The notes under the pieces: model-generated
Told to the model about the DNA's origin: nothing
The model's input: only the letters and a program-made list of their open reading frames with translations
Databases searched by the model: none
In this document: positions 1-10,082 of the stretch, one piece after another
Position numbering within the stretch: position 1 is the stretch's first letter
Layout: each line of letters opens with the position of its first letter
Program-made: the position numbers and the translations under genes
Assembly (NCBI RefSeq): GCF_030440535.1
Contig: NZ_CP047117.1
Location: forward strand, 806,001-870,000
Length of the DNA: 64,000 nt
Origin: Corynebacterium capitovis DSM 44611
Lineage (GTDB): Bacteria; Actinomycetota; Actinomycetes; Mycobacteriales; Mycobacteriaceae
Reading direction: 5' to 3'

Positions 1-1509
1 ATCCCCGGGATGATTAAAGAGGACTCCGCGGGGGCGTCGGCACGTGGCAACGTCAGCGCGAAAGACATCCTGGACAAGCTGCACGCCGAAACGAATTACG
101 AAGTTCTCGTGCGCAACGTCGATCCTGACGTCGCCGCACAGGTTGCGGAAAAGTTCCACGGGGTCGCGGCGGAGCACCAAGACATTCGCGAATACCCGAA
201 CGGGGCGATCGGGGAGAACATCGTGGGCAAGGTGTCGATGGACGGGCAGGGCCAATTTGGGCTCGAAGCCTCCAGCGATGCCTCGCTCACGGGTATCAAC
301 GGACGCTCGACTGAGGACGTCTCGGCCAACGGCCAGTCGATCCCGGGCACCTTGCGCGATGAGGTGCCTGCCGTCAATGGGTCGCGGGTCCAGCTCACCA
401 TTGATGTGGACCTTCAAGCGTACGTTCAGCAGACCCTCCAGCAGGCAAAAGCCAATTCGCTGGCAAAGGACGGTCAGGCCGTGGTCCTCGACGCGCGGAC
501 CGGGGAGGTCCTCGCGATGGCGAATACCGACACCATCGACCCAAACGGCGACCTGCAAAAGCAGCTTGAACAGGGGCGAGACTTCGATAACAACTCCGTG
601 TCCCACCCATTCGAACCTGGCTCGGTGGCAAAGATCATCACGGCGGCGGCGTCTATCGAAGAGGGTGTGACGACTCCGGAAGACGTGCACCAAGTACCCG
701 GCTCCATCGAGATGGCCGGTGTGACAGTGAGCGACGCGTGGCAGCACGGGGTCGCCCCCTATACAACGGCGGGTATCTTCGGCAAGTCCTCGAACGTGGG
801 AACCCTGCAGTTGGCGCAGCAACTGGGGGAGGACCGCTATGCCGATTACCTGCAGCGTTTTGGGATTGGGCAGACCACCGGCATTGAGCTTCCAAACGAG
901 TCAGCCGGTTTGTTGGCGGCGCGGGAGCAATGGTCCGGTGGGACGTTTGCCAACCTTCCCATTGGCCAGGGCATGAGCTGGACCACTCTCCAGCTGGCGA
1001 GCGCATACCAAACGCTGGCAAACGGGGGAGAGCGCATCGAACCCCGCATCATCTCGTCGATCACCCGTCCCGACGGCACGGTGGAGGAGACGAAGCCCGC
1101 GGCACGCACTCGGGTGGTCAGCGAGCAGACGGCGCGCACCGTCGTGGACATGTTCCGCTCCGCATTTCAGCAGGACCCGACCGGGTATGACTCTGGAACC
1201 GCGGCGGGCAACGCCATTGAGGGGTACCAGCTGTCGGGCAAGACAGGCACCGCCCAAAAGATTAACGAAGAGACGGGCGCGTATTCTCAGAACCAGTACT
1301 GGATAACCTTTGCCGGCATCGCCCCGGCCGATAACCCGCAATTCGTTGTGGCTCTGATGCTCGACGAGCCGCAGCGGGGCCCGCTCGAGGGCGGCAACGG
1401 CGGGCAGTCAGCCGCCCCAGTCTTCCGCGAGATCGCCAACTGGTTGCTCACGCGTGAGAATATCCCGCTGAGCCCCCCGGCGGAAAACTACGTCCTACAG
1501 CAGAGATAG
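1..1509 (+). CDS. ftsI: Septal peptidoglycan transpeptidase FtsI/PBP3 (5'-truncated)
   Basis: Monofunctional class B penicillin-binding protein that cross-links septal peptidoglycan outside the membrane with FtsW. The reading frame is open from base 1, so the start, the membrane anchor and much of the N-terminal dimerisation domain lie upstream of the window. Counting from the ATG at 10, the catalytic motif SVAK (Ser205, Lys208) is at nt 622-633, SSN at residues 260-262 and KTGT starts at residue 411: the ordered SxxK, SxN and KTG triad of penicillin-binding proteins. It ends 9 nt before murE, fitting the corynebacterial dcw order. Identification as FtsI rather than another class B PBP rests on this position next to murE. 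Confidence 0.93.
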   Translation: MPGMIKEDSAGASARGNVSAKDILDKLHAETNYEVLVRNVDPDVAAQVAEKFHGVAAEHQDIREYPNGAIGENIVGKVSMDGQGQFGLEASSDASLTGINGRSTEDVSANGQSIPGTLRDEVPAVNGSRVQLTIDVDLQAYVQQTLQQAKANSLAKDGQAVVLDARTGEVLAMANTDTIDPNGDLQKQLEQGRDFDNNSVSHPFEPGSVAKIITAAASIEEGVTTPEDVHQVPGSIEMAGVTVSDAWQHGVAPYTTAGIFGKSSNVGTLQLAQQLGEDRYADYLQRFGIGQTTGIELPNESAGLLAAREQWSGGTFANLPIGQGMSWTTLQLASAYQTLANGGERIEPRIISSITRPDGTVEETKPAARTRVVSEQTARTVVDMFRSAFQQDPTGYDSGTAAGNAIEGYQLSGKTGTAQKINEETGAYSQNQYWITFAGIAPADNPQFVVALMLDEPQRGPLEGGNGGQSAAPVFREIANWLLTRENIPLSPPAENYVLQQR

Positions 1510-1518
1510 ACGCGAGGA

Positions 1519-3039
1519 GTGAGCACCTTGGATTACACATCCCCGACTCTCGGTGACCTTGCCGCCCTCGCCGGCGGTCGGGTGGAACCCGCAGGGGCCA
1601 CCGGCTGCCGCGTTTCCGGAATCAGCCTCGATTCTACGCAGACGCAGGCTGGAGAGCTTTTTGCCGCTGTTCCAGGGACCCGCGCGCATGGCGCGAGCTA
1701 CGCGGCGTCGAGCGCCGCCAGCGCTATCCTCACGGACGCCGAGGGCCTAGCGCTGCTCCGTACTGCTGCCGAAACCCGGCCACTCATCGTCGTCGAAGAC
1801 GTACGGGACGTTCTCGGTGCGGTCTCCGCTGCGGTATACGGTTTTCCGTCGAAAAGCCTCACCGTGCTCGGCGTCACCGGCACGTCTGGCAAAACCACGA
1901 CGACGTACCTGCTTGAACGGGGTCTCACGGCAGCGGGTCACCGCGTGGGCCTCATCGGCACGACGGGGACGCGCATACTCGGGCGCCCAATCCCAACCTC
2001 CCTGACCACCCCGGAAGCGCCCGCGCTGCAAGCGCTTTTTGCACGCATGGTGAGCGAGGGCATCACTCACGTGGTCATGGAGGTCTCCTCGCACGCTCTC
2101 GTGCTCGGCCGAGTCGCCGGAACCGATTTCGACGTCGCTGGCTTTACAAACCTGAGCCAAGACCACCTCGATTTCCATCCGACGATGGAGGATTACTTCG
2201 AGGCCAAGGCCCTGTTTTTCGACCCCTCTTCGCCGCTGAGCGCGCGCACTAGCGTTATCTGCGTCGACGACGAATGGGGAATCCGCATGGCGCATCGAGC
2301 GCGTCACGCCATTACTGTCGGCACGGTGGGCCAAGAGGGCCTCGATTGCAAGGCCACGCTTGTCGACGCCACCGCCTCCGGTTCCCAGAGCATTTCGATC
2401 GCCCTCGGCGCCCACGACTACAACGCGACGCTGCCTCTACCGGGTGCCTTCAACGTGGCGAACGCGGCTCTCGCTACGGCGATGGCCGACGCAGTGGGCG
2501 TGAGCCCGGCAGCTTTCCTTCCTGGGTTGGCCGACGCCGCGGTCCCCGGGCGGATGGAGCGCATCGACGCCGGGCAGGATTTCGTGGCCGTGGTCGATTA
2601 CGCCCACAAGCCCGCCGCCGTGGCGGCCGCGTTGGACACGCTTCGTGAGCAGGTTAGCGGGCGCGTCGGCGTGGTGGTTGGTGCCGGCGGTGACCGGGAT
2701 TCTTCCAAACGGCCATTGATGGGCCAGGCCGCGGCTCAGCGTGCTGACCTCGTGATCGTCACAGACGACAACCCCCGCACAGAGGACCCTGCCCAGATTC
2801 GCGCGGCGGTGCTGCAGGGGGCACGCGGGGTGGGTTCGGGCAGCGACATCCGCGAATGCGCGAGCCGCGCAGACGCCATCACGGAGCTCGTCGAGTGGGC
2901 CGCCCCCGGGGATGCGGTCATCGTTGTCGGCAAGGGCCATGAGGTGGGCCAAATCCTCGGCGACCGAACCTTGCACTTCGACGACAGGGAGGAGGTGCGG
3001 CGTGCCCTCGCCGCCCGTGGCTACGGTGAGTACCTTTAA
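1519..3039 (+). CDS. murE: UDP-MurNAc-L-Ala-D-Glu--meso-diaminopimelate ligase MurE
   Basis: Cytoplasmic ATP-dependent ligase adding meso-diaminopimelate to UDP-MurNAc-dipeptide. Mur-ligase architecture: N-terminal domain, central ATP domain with GTSGKTTTT at residues 121-129, and C-terminal domain. The DNPR motif at residues 417-420 is the known signature for DAP rather than lysine specificity, matching DAP-type corynebacterial walls. About 506 aa, normal for the family. The GTG at 1519 overlaps the purine-rich run at 1514-1519 (GAGGAG); the in-frame TTG at 1528 sits 8 nt behind that run and is a credible alternative start, shortening the protein by 3 residues. Translation is probably coupled to ftsI. 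Confidence 0.95.
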   Translation: MSTLDYTSPTLGDLAALAGGRVEPAGATGCRVSGISLDSTQTQAGELFAAVPGTRAHGASYAASSAASAILTDAEGLALLRTAAETRPLIVVEDVRDVLGAVSAAVYGFPSKSLTVLGVTGTSGKTTTTYLLERGLTAAGHRVGLIGTTGTRILGRPIPTSLTTPEAPALQALFARMVSEGITHVVMEVSSHALVLGRVAGTDFDVAGFTNLSQDHLDFHPTMEDYFEAKALFFDPSSPLSARTSVICVDDEWGIRMAHRARHAITVGTVGQEGLDCKATLVDATASGSQSISIALGAHDYNATLPLPGAFNVANAALATAMADAVGVSPAAFLPGLADAAVPGRMERIDAGQDFVAVVDYAHKPAAVAAALDTLREQVSGRVGVVVGAGGDRDSSKRPLMGQAAAQRADLVIVTDDNPRTEDPAQIRAAVLQGARGVGSGSDIRECASRADAITELVEWAAPGDAVIVVGKGHEVGQILGDRTLHFDDREEVRRALAARGYGEYL

Positions 3040-3075
3040 GCGTGACATCGCCATCCGTACGCAGAGGACAGCCGC

Positions 3076-3081
3076 TAGTAT
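3076..3081 (+). promoter_or_regulatory. Candidate -10 element for murF
   Basis: TAGTAT lies in the 69-bp gap between murE and murF, 27 nt before the murF ATG; a purine-rich GAAAGAGCAGGA run precedes that ATG. This would give murF a short-leader internal promoter. No clear -35 is visible, so this is tentative. Confidence 0.3.
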
Positions 3082-3108
3082 TTTCGCACCGTTGAGAAAG
3101 AGCAGGAC

Positions 3109-4677
3109 ATGATTCCACTTCAATTGCATGCGATCGCTGAGATCACCGGCGGTGTGCTCAACGAGCAGGCGGACCCAGACGCGTGGGCGACTGGGTTTGT
3201 CGAGTTTGACTCGCGGAAAATCTCCCCCGGTGGCCTTTTCGTCGCCCTCGTGGGTGCCCGATCCGACGGACATGAGTTCGCCCGCGCCGCGGTCGAGCAG
3301 GGAGCTGTCGCGGCGCTCGTCGCGCGAGACGTTGATGCGCCCGCGGTGATCGTTCCCAAGGTGGAGCAGCGTGCCGGGGATAATTCTGATTTGGCTGCGC
3401 GCGATCCTGACGGGTCGACCCGCGCCGTCGTGGCCGGTATGTCTAAGCTCGCAGCGTATGTCGCGCGGGACTTGGCGGCCAACCACGGTTTGTCGATTGC
3501 GGGTGTGACCGGGTCCGTAGGGAAAACGTCCACGAAAGACCTCATCGCGGTTGTTCTTTCAGCGGCCGGTGAGACGGTTGCTCCCCCCGGCTCCTTCAAC
3601 AACGAGATCGGGCACCCGTACACCGTGCTGCGCTGCACAGAGTCCACCGACTTCCTCGTCGCGGAAATGTCCGCCCGCGGCATCGGGCATATCGCCCATC
3701 TGGCTACGATCGCCCCTCCCCGGGTGGGAGTTGTCCTCAACGTCGGCTCCGCACACATCGGCGAGTTCGGTTCGAAGGACAACATCGCGCTGGCTAAGGG
3801 TGAGCTAGTGGAGGCGCTTCCATCCGCCGCCGACGGGGGCGTCGCGGTGCTCAACGCCGACGATCCGCTGGTAGCGGCGATGGCCTCGCGGACGGCTGCG
3901 CGCGTAGTGACCTTCTCGACGACGACGGACGCCGCGGATTACTACGCCACGGACATCGAGCTTGACGACGTCGCCCGCGCCACCTTCACCATGCACTCGC
4001 CCGGAAACGAACGCCAGCGCGTGCGCCTCGGGGTTTTCGGTGCCCACCAAGTGTCGAATGCTCTGGCGGCCGCCGCCGTAGGAATTGAGTCGGGGATGGA
4101 TGCTGTAACTGTTGCCCGCGCATTGAGCCAGGCACAAGGAGTGTCGGTGAACCGCATGGATGTGAACACGCGCGAGGATGGAGTGACCGTTATCAACGAC
4201 GCCTACAACGCCAACCCCGACTCGATGCGCGCCGGGGTGGCCGCGCTTGGGTTCACCGCGGCGGCCCGCCCCGGGGCGCGGTCGATTGCCGTGCTGGGGG
4301 AGATGGGAGAGCTGGGCGGTGACTCCGTGCAAGCCCACCGGGACCTCGGAGATGAGCTCGGCCGCTACCACGTCACTCACCTCGTGGCCGTAGGTGAGAG
4401 TGAGGCGATGAGTGCGCTCGTCGAGCAGGCACGCGCCCGGGGAATCGCGACGATCGGCGCTACGGGTGTCGAGGACGCGGCTGCACAGGTCTCCGAAATC
4501 CTCGCCACGCCGCCGGCGGGTGAAGAAGACTGGCAAATGCGCACCGACCGCGACGTGGTGCTGGTCAAAGCGTCGAACGCCGTTGGTCTTTGGGCGGTCG
4601 CGGAGCGCCTGTTGAGCGGGCACACGCTGCGGAAGGCCGCGGGCAGCGATCTGCAGAAGCACGAGGAAACACGGTAA
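3109..4677 (+). CDS. murF: UDP-MurNAc-tripeptide--D-Ala-D-Ala ligase MurF
   Basis: Completes the cytoplasmic UDP-MurNAc-pentapeptide by adding D-Ala-D-Ala using ATP. The ATP-binding loop TGSVGKTS is at residues 134-141, followed by the Mur middle domain (ALRCTE...[11 protein letters not shown] region) and a C-terminal domain containing [13 protein letters not shown], a typical MurF motif. Length 522 aa is normal. The ATG at 3109 follows a GAGCAGGA ribosome-binding region with good spacing. It sits 69 nt after murE and 8 nt before the mraY ATG. Confidence 0.95.
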   Translation: MIPLQLHAIAEITGGVLNEQADPDAWATGFVEFDSRKISPGGLFVALVGARSDGHEFARAAVEQGAVAALVARDVDAPAVIVPKVEQRAGDNSDLAARDPDGSTRAVVAGMSKLAAYVARDLAANHGLSIAGVTGSVGKTSTKDLIAVVLSAAGETVAPPGSFNNEIGHPYTVLRCTESTDFLVAEMSARGIGHIAHLATIAPPRVGVVLNVGSAHIGEFGSKDNIALAKGELVEALPSAADGGVAVLNADDPLVAAMASRTAARVVTFSTTTDAADYYATDIELDDVARATFTMHSPGNERQRVRLGVFGAHQVSNALAAAAVGIESGMDAVTVARALSQAQGVSVNRMDVNTREDGVTVINDAYNANPDSMRAGVAALGFTAAARPGARSIAVLGEMGELGGDSVQAHRDLGDELGRYHVTHLVAVGESEAMSALVEQARARGIATIGATGVEDAAAQVSEILATPPAGEEDWQMRTDRDVVLVKASNAVGLWAVAERLLSGHTLRKAAGSDLQKHEETR

Positions 4678-4685
4678 ACGCGACC

Positions 4686-5804
4686 ATGATTCAGATCGTC
4701 ATTGCCGGAATCGTCGGCTTTGTCATTTCGGTTCTGTCCACCCCCGGGTTGATTTCCTATTTCCACCGCAGGGACATGGGCCAGGAAATCCGGGAGGATG
4801 GTCCGAAGTCCCACGCCCACAAGCGGGGCACCCCCACGATGGGTGGCATCGCCATCCTGCTGGCCGTCACCGGCGGTTATTTAGCCGCCGGCCTCTGGTC
4901 AGCGGTCGCTGGAAGCTCGGCAACCCAGGTCTTTAATGCCTCGGGTCTCATAGTCTTGGGGCTTACCCTCTCCTTGGGCCTCGTGGGTTTTGCCGACGAC
5001 GGCATCAAGCTCTTTTTCAAACGAAACCTCGGGTTGAACAAGACAGCCAAGCTGGTCGCGCAGCTGGCTATCGCCCTGGTATTCGGTCTGCTTCTCGTCC
5101 GCTTCCCGGACGACCGGGGTGTGACTCCTGGCTCGACGGCGTTGAGCTTCGTCCGAGACCTGGATGCGGTAGATTTCGCGGCGCCGGGCGGGGTGATCGG
5201 CACGGTCGTCTTCCTCATCTTTGTCTATATCTTCCTCGCCGCGTGGTCGAACGCCGTTAACCTCACCGACGGTCTTGACGGGTTGGCGGCCGGCACGACA
5301 GCACTGGTCATGGGCGCCTATACCGCCATTACCTTTTGGCAATACCACCATTCCTGCGCCGCGGCCCCCGGACCTGGATGCTACGAAGTACGGGACCCGC
5401 TCGCTCTCGCCGTGCTGGCCGCCGCCGGAATGGGGGCGGTCCTTGGCTTCCTCTGGTGGAACGCGTCGCCGGCGAAGATCTTCATGGGTGACACGGGATC
5501 GCTTGCGCTGGGAGGGCTCGTGGCGGGGTTGTCCGTGACATCTCGCACGGAGCTCCTCATGGTTCTCATAGGTGGCCTGTTTGTGGCTGAAGCGGCGTCG
5601 GTGGTCATCCAAGTCGTGTCGTTCCGCACGACGGGCAAGAGGGTGTTCCGCATGGCCCCCTTCCACCACCACTTCGAAAACGGCGGCTGGGCTGAGACGA
5701 CTGTCGTTGTTCGGTTCTGGGTGGTCACTGCGATCGCCGCTTGCCTGGGCCTCGCCCTGTTCTTTGGTGAGTGGCTCTCCTTAGCCGGGGGCTCCCTCTC
5801 ATGA
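4686..5804 (+). CDS. mraY: Phospho-MurNAc-pentapeptide transferase MraY (lipid I synthase)
   Basis: Polytopic membrane enzyme that transfers phospho-MurNAc-pentapeptide to undecaprenyl phosphate, giving lipid I. The 372-aa protein has about ten hydrophobic segments. Conserved MraY features are visible: [12 protein letters not shown] near residue 40, [15 protein letters not shown] in the middle (Asp residues of the active site), and the PFHHHFE histidine motif near the C-terminus. The frame is open further upstream inside murF, but ATG 4686, starting with a hydrophobic helix, matches family N-termini. The stop overlaps the murD start as ATGA (5801-5804), indicating translational coupling. Confidence 0.95.
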   Translation: MIQIVIAGIVGFVISVLSTPGLISYFHRRDMGQEIREDGPKSHAHKRGTPTMGGIAILLAVTGGYLAAGLWSAVAGSSATQVFNASGLIVLGLTLSLGLVGFADDGIKLFFKRNLGLNKTAKLVAQLAIALVFGLLLVRFPDDRGVTPGSTALSFVRDLDAVDFAAPGGVIGTVVFLIFVYIFLAAWSNAVNLTDGLDGLAAGTTALVMGAYTAITFWQYHHSCAAAPGPGCYEVRDPLALAVLAAAGMGAVLGFLWWNASPAKIFMGDTGSLALGGLVAGLSVTSRTELLMVLIGGLFVAEAASVVIQVVSFRTTGKRVFRMAPFHHHFENGGWAETTVVVRFWVVTAIAACLGLALFFGEWLSLAGGSLS

Positions 5805-7219
5805 GCGCGTTTATCGACGCCACTCGGATCCCCGCCGAGCTCCGCGGGGGCATCCTCGTAGCAGGCGCGGGCGTGTCGGGTCGGGGCGCCGCCGAGCTGC
5901 TCTCGGCCATCGGTGTGCCTTTCGCGGTCGCGGACGATAATGCGGAGGGGCGGGCTCGCGTTGCCGAGGCCACAGGCGCAGAGACACTCACCACCGCCGA
6001 GGCCGGCCGATGCCTTGACCGCTTCCCTGTGATCGTGACATCGCCCGGGTGGCGCCCCACGACACCGCTGCTCGTCGCGGGAGCGCAGGCCGGTTGCGAG
6101 GTCATCGGGGATGTCGAGCTCTGCTTCCGCCTTGATCGGGCGGCTGTGTTCGGTCCACCGCGGCGCTGGCTTGTTGTCACCGGAACCAACGGAAAGACGA
6201 CGACGACGGGAATGCTCGCCGCCATGATGCAGGAGGCGAGCGCGCAGTCCGGGTTGAGCGCCGTAGCGTGCGGGAATATCGGCGTAGCTGTCAGCGATGC
6301 GCTCGTGGCACCGCATCGAGTCGACGTGCTCGTTGCCGAGCTGTCGAGTTTCCAGCTGCACTGGTCCACCCAGCTCAAGCCCGACGCGGGGGTGCTGCTT
6401 AACCTTGCCGAGGACCACATTGACTGGCACGGCTCGTTCCGCGCCTACGCGGAGGCGAAAGCGAAGGTGCTGCGCGCCACGGTGGCCGTTGCGGGTGTCG
6501 ACGACACCGAGGTGGCGCGCCTCGCATGCGCCACAGGGAGGTCAGACATCATAGGGTTTACGTTGCGCGAGCCCGCTGAGGGGCAGGTGGGGGTCAGCCG
6601 CGGACGAATCGTCGAGAAGAAGGCTGGGGGCGCCGCGGATCTAGCGAGCGCTGAGGGAATCGAACCCACTGGGTCGGCGGGCGTTCTCGATGCGTGCGCG
6701 GCCGCGGCGGTGGCTCGTTCTCAAGCGGTGGAGCCGCGTGATATTCAGCAGGCGCTGCGTTCGTTCCGGGTGGCGGGCCACCGCGGCACTGTTGTCCACG
6801 CGGCTGGGGGCGTGACGTGGGTAGACAACTCGAAAGCGACAAATCCTCACGCTGCGCATTCTGCGCTCGAGGGGATGGGGCCCGTGGTATGGATCGCGGG
6901 CGGCCAGCTCAAGGGGGCGGAGGTCGATGAGCTCGTTGCCGCCCACGCGCACCAGTTCCGCGCCGCGGCTCTTCTGGGGGCAGACAGGGCGCTTCTTTTC
7001 GACGCCCTTCGTCGCCTCGCCCCCGACGTACCGGTCTTCGTGACGGAATCTACGGATCCTGTGCGCGCGATGGACGACGTTGTGGCCTTCGCGGCGGCCC
7101 AGGCCCGCCCAGGAGACACCGTCTTGTTGGCACCCGCGGCGGCGAGCTTAGACATGTACACGGGAATGTCGCAGCGGGGCGACGAATTCGCGGCCGCGGC
7201 AGCACGACATTCCCCCTAA
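5801..7219 (+). CDS. murD: UDP-MurNAc-L-Ala--D-glutamate ligase MurD
   Basis: Cytoplasmic ligase adding D-glutamate to UDP-MurNAc-L-alanine. N-terminal Rossmann-like uridine-binding segment ([11 protein letters not shown] near residue 19), ATP loop GTNGKT at residues 128-133, and a C-terminal domain with the [11 protein letters not shown] motif (MurD-type D-SKATN). 472 aa, usual length. The start at 5801 is fixed by the 4-bp ATGA overlap with mraY; in-frame starts upstream are inside mraY. Confidence 0.95.
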   Translation: MSAFIDATRIPAELRGGILVAGAGVSGRGAAELLSAIGVPFAVADDNAEGRARVAEATGAETLTTAEAGRCLDRFPVIVTSPGWRPTTPLLVAGAQAGCEVIGDVELCFRLDRAAVFGPPRRWLVVTGTNGKTTTTGMLAAMMQEASAQSGLSAVACGNIGVAVSDALVAPHRVDVLVAELSSFQLHWSTQLKPDAGVLLNLAEDHIDWHGSFRAYAEAKAKVLRATVAVAGVDDTEVARLACATGRSDIIGFTLREPAEGQVGVSRGRIVEKKAGGAADLASAEGIEPTGSAGVLDACAAAAVARSQAVEPRDIQQALRSFRVAGHRGTVVHAAGGVTWVDNSKATNPHAAHSALEGMGPVVWIAGGQLKGAEVDELVAAHAHQFRAAALLGADRALLFDALRRLAPDVPVFVTESTDPVRAMDDVVAFAAAQARPGDTVLLAPAAASLDMYTGMSQRGDEFAAAAARHSP

Positions 7220-7299
7220 GCCGTGTTGCTGGCGCACCCCCTTCCCCGGGTGGGTCTATTGTGACTACTGTTGTTGTAGTTAACGAAGGGGAAAGGGTG

Positions 7300-8895
7300 G
7301 TGGCCATGACCGTGAAGCGCGCAACGACACAACGGGCGCCAAAGAGACGCGAGCCCGTGCGTGAACCCCGCACCTTCGCAGCGGTGAATCGGCGCGTCCA
7401 CACAATGATGGATGAGCGCCCGACGCTCGACTACACCGTCGTTCGTACCGTTGTCCTCGTACTCGCTGGCTTGGGCGTCGTCATGGTTCTCAGCTCGTCG
7501 ATGGCGACGTCCTTTGCGGCGTCGTCAAGCGTGTGGGCCCAAGCGGTGAAACAGATGGCGATGGTCGGGGCCGGTTTGATTGCATTCTGGGCAGCGCTGC
7601 AGCTCCCGCCGGAGAAAGTCAAACGCGCCTCGACCATTCTCATGGTCATCGCCGTGGTCCTGCTCCTTGCCGTGCTCATTCCCGGCATAGGCACAGGCAA
7701 GGAGGAAGTCGGTTCGCAGTCGTGGATCGCGGTAGGACCGCTGAGCTTCCAGCCTTCGGAACTCGCGCGTGTGACCATTGCAGTGTGGGGAGCGAAGGTG
7801 CTCTCGAGCCACGAAACAGGTGTGCCGTTCCTGCGCCGGCAGGGCCTTATTCTGTACTGCGCCGTGGCGGCGTTGTGTTTGGGTCTTATCGCCATGCAGG
7901 GCGACCTCGGCATGGCGGTCACCTTCGGCGTCATCGCCGGGCTGACGCTTTTCTTTATCGGCCTGCCGTGGCCCGCCATCGGTGCCCTCGTTGCCCTTGT
8001 TTTAGTCGCCCTTGTCACGGTCTTCCTCTCCGGCGGGTACCGTTCGAACCGGTTCCATGTGTACTTCGACGCGCTTTTTGGCACGTTCGAGGACACGCGC
8101 GACATCGCCTTCCAGTCCCACCAGGGGTTCCTCTCCCTGGGCGACGGGTCACTCTTCGGCGTGGGCCTTGGACAGTCGCGCGCGAAGTGGTTTTACCTGC
8201 CGGAGGCGCGCAACGACTTCATCTTCGCGGTGATCGGGGAGGAGCTTGGGTTGTGGGGCGGCGTCCTCGTCGTCATCCTCTTCGCGCTGCTGGGCTACTT
8301 CGGCCTCCGGGCTGCGGTGCGTGCCCAGGACCAGTTCCAAACCCTCATGGCCGCGAGCCTCGCGGCGGGGATCGTCTCCCAGGCCTTCGTCAATATCGGC
8401 TACGTTGTCGGGATCTTCCCCGTCACGGGCATTCAGCTGCCGATGGTGTCAGCGGGTGGTACCTCAGCGATCATCACGTTGGGGTCGATGGGGTTGCTGG
8501 CCTCCGTCGCGCGCCACGAACCAGGGGCTATCTCTGCGATGCAGAACTACGGCCGCCCTGCCTTCGACCGCATCCTCGGGATCCGTGAGCCCAAGGCTCC
8601 CGCCCAGGCTGCGCAGCGCGCCGGGGCGAAGCGTTCACGCAGCCGCGACGACCAGCTGCGTGAACGCTTCGGTACTCCCATTACCGCGCGCGCATCCCAG
8701 CGTGACGGGGCGCCCGCTTCTCGACGCTCACCTGTCCCACCCACCTCCGCCGCGGTGGCCCAGACGCGCCGGCCTGCCCAGCTCGACCGGCCGTCGCGTT
8801 ACGCTCCGCTGGAGTCGCGCCGCGGGACACCTGAGGCGGGCCGTTCACCGCGCCGGCCAGCTCCTGTTCGTCACGACGCCCGCCGTGCAGGCTAG
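7300..8895 (+). CDS. ftsW: Septal peptidoglycan glycosyltransferase FtsW
   Basis: SEDS-family lipid II polymerase of the divisome, partner of FtsI. About ten membrane segments occupy residues 45-415. The extracellular loop contains LPEARNDFIFAVIGEE, with the conserved Asp required for polymerase activity in SEDS proteins. The start is uncertain: GTG 7261, GTG 7297, GTG 7300 and ATG 7306 are in frame. The purine-rich AAGGGGAAAGG at 7286-7296 best serves 7300 or 7306, and 7261 would put the ribosome site inside the gene. The last ~115 residues are a basic, Pro/Arg/Ser-rich cytoplasmic tail, predicted disordered. The gene follows murD by about 80 nt. Confidence 0.92.
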   Translation: MAMTVKRATTQRAPKRREPVREPRTFAAVNRRVHTMMDERPTLDYTVVRTVVLVLAGLGVVMVLSSSMATSFAASSSVWAQAVKQMAMVGAGLIAFWAALQLPPEKVKRASTILMVIAVVLLLAVLIPGIGTGKEEVGSQSWIAVGPLSFQPSELARVTIAVWGAKVLSSHETGVPFLRRQGLILYCAVAALCLGLIAMQGDLGMAVTFGVIAGLTLFFIGLPWPAIGALVALVLVALVTVFLSGGYRSNRFHVYFDALFGTFEDTRDIAFQSHQGFLSLGDGSLFGVGLGQSRAKWFYLPEARNDFIFAVIGEELGLWGGVLVVILFALLGYFGLRAAVRAQDQFQTLMAASLAAGIVSQAFVNIGYVVGIFPVTGIQLPMVSAGGTSAIITLGSMGLLASVARHEPGAISAMQNYGRPAFDRILGIREPKAPAQAAQRAGAKRSRSRDDQLRERFGTPITARASQRDGAPASRRSPVPPTSAAVAQTRRPAQLDRPSRYAPLESRRGTPEAGRSPRRPAPVRHDARRAG

Positions 8896-8908
8896 GAAGG
8901 ATCACCCC

Positions 8909-10018
8909 GTGGCAAGAGAATCGTCAGCCACCCCCTCCACGCAGGACGCGCCACTGTCCATCGTGCTCGCCGGGGGCGGCACAGCAGGGCACATCGAGCC
9001 TGCTCTCGCTATCGGCGAGGTGCTGCGCGACGAATTCGGCGCGTCCGTGACGGCGCTGGGAACCGAAAAGGGGTTGGAGACATCTATCGTCCCAGCCCGC
9101 GGGTTCCGGCTCGAGCTCATCGACCCGGTCCCGATCCCGCGCTCCGCACCCTGGAAGATGGCGGGCGTTCCGCTCAAGCTCGCCCGGTCCGTGAACCAGG
9201 CGCGCCGTATCTTACGAGAGGCGGGCGCGCAGGCCGTCGTGGGAACGGGTGGGTACGTCGCGGCGTCGGCGTACCTAGCCGCAGCGTCGCTGCACTTGCC
9301 GTTTTTTGTGCTGGAAACCAACGCTCTGGCGGGCATGGCCAACAAGCTCGGGGTGCGCCTCGGCGGGACCGGGCTTAACGCCGTGGCAAACTCCGGCATG
9401 GCGGGGGACGTGGTGGGTATCCCCGTCCGCCCGGGCGTAGGCGTTGACACGGATGGTGTAAAGGCCGCGCGGGGGTACAAGAAGTGGGGGCTCGACCAGG
9501 ACTTGCCGACCATCCTTGTCACCGGCGGCTCACAGGGGGCGGCGAGTATCAACGCGGCGCTGGCAGGGGCGGTCGGGCGGCTGACCGCACAGGGATTCCA
9601 AGTACTTCACGCCTACGGGCGGAAAAACGCCGCCCCGGAACCGGCTGAGCATTACACGGCTGTGCCCTACATCGAGGACATGGAGGCCGCGTACGCGGTC
9701 GCGGACCTCGTCGTATGCCGGTCCGGTGCGATGACCGTCGCGGAGAACTCGGCTGCTGGCCTGCCGGCCATCTACATTCCGCTCCCGCACGGAAACGGCG
9801 AGCAGGGCCTCAACTCGGCGCATCTCGTTAGCCTCGGGGCGGCGGTGCGTATCGACGATCACGATCTGACCGCCGACGCCCTCGTCGAAAAGGTCAGCGA
9901 GATCCTCGGACCTGGTGGCGCACGCGAGCGCATGCGCGACGCATTGCGCGTGTCGGGTGCGGGCGACGTCGCGCGGGATATCGCTACCCGCGTCGTGCGC
10001 GCCGCCCGCACTCACTAG
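8909..10018 (+). CDS. murG: UDP-GlcNAc--lipid I GlcNAc transferase MurG
   Basis: Membrane-associated GT28 glycosyltransferase converting lipid I to lipid II. The N-terminal loop GGGTAGH at residues 22-28 (lipid I/phosphate binding) and the nucleotide-sugar loop [10 protein letters not shown] in the second Rossmann domain are both present, as is the [13 protein letters not shown] segment typical of the C-terminal half. GTG 8909 is preceded by AGGAAGG at 8894-8900 with 8-nt spacing, so it is preferred over in-frame codons that run back into ftsW. 369 aa, normal length. The stop begins TAGACT (10016-10021), which also resembles a -10 element for murC. Confidence 0.95.
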   Translation: MARESSATPSTQDAPLSIVLAGGGTAGHIEPALAIGEVLRDEFGASVTALGTEKGLETSIVPARGFRLELIDPVPIPRSAPWKMAGVPLKLARSVNQARRILREAGAQAVVGTGGYVAASAYLAAASLHLPFFVLETNALAGMANKLGVRLGGTGLNAVANSGMAGDVVGIPVRPGVGVDTDGVKAARGYKKWGLDQDLPTILVTGGSQGAASINAALAGAVGRLTAQGFQVLHAYGRKNAAPEPAEHYTAVPYIEDMEAAYAVADLVVCRSGAMTVAENSAAGLPAIYIPLPHGNGEQGLNSAHLVSLGAAVRIDDHDLTADALVEKVSEILGPGGARERMRDALRVSGAGDVARDIATRVVRAARTH

Positions 10019-10082
10019 ACTTGCCCTCCGACGCTCAACCCGCGTTTCACCGTCCTCACCTAAAGGAGCGCACCGCAGGCCG

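Noticed and set aside
2437-3486. Minus-strand ORF over murE/murF
   Set aside because: Overlaps two confident mur genes and spans their junction; no family signal in its translation.
8246-8908. Upstream extension of the murG reading frame into ftsW
   Set aside because: Translation is Ser/Arg/Pro-rich and lies wholly within ftsW; GTG 8909 has AGGAAGG 8 nt upstream and matches the MurG N-terminus.
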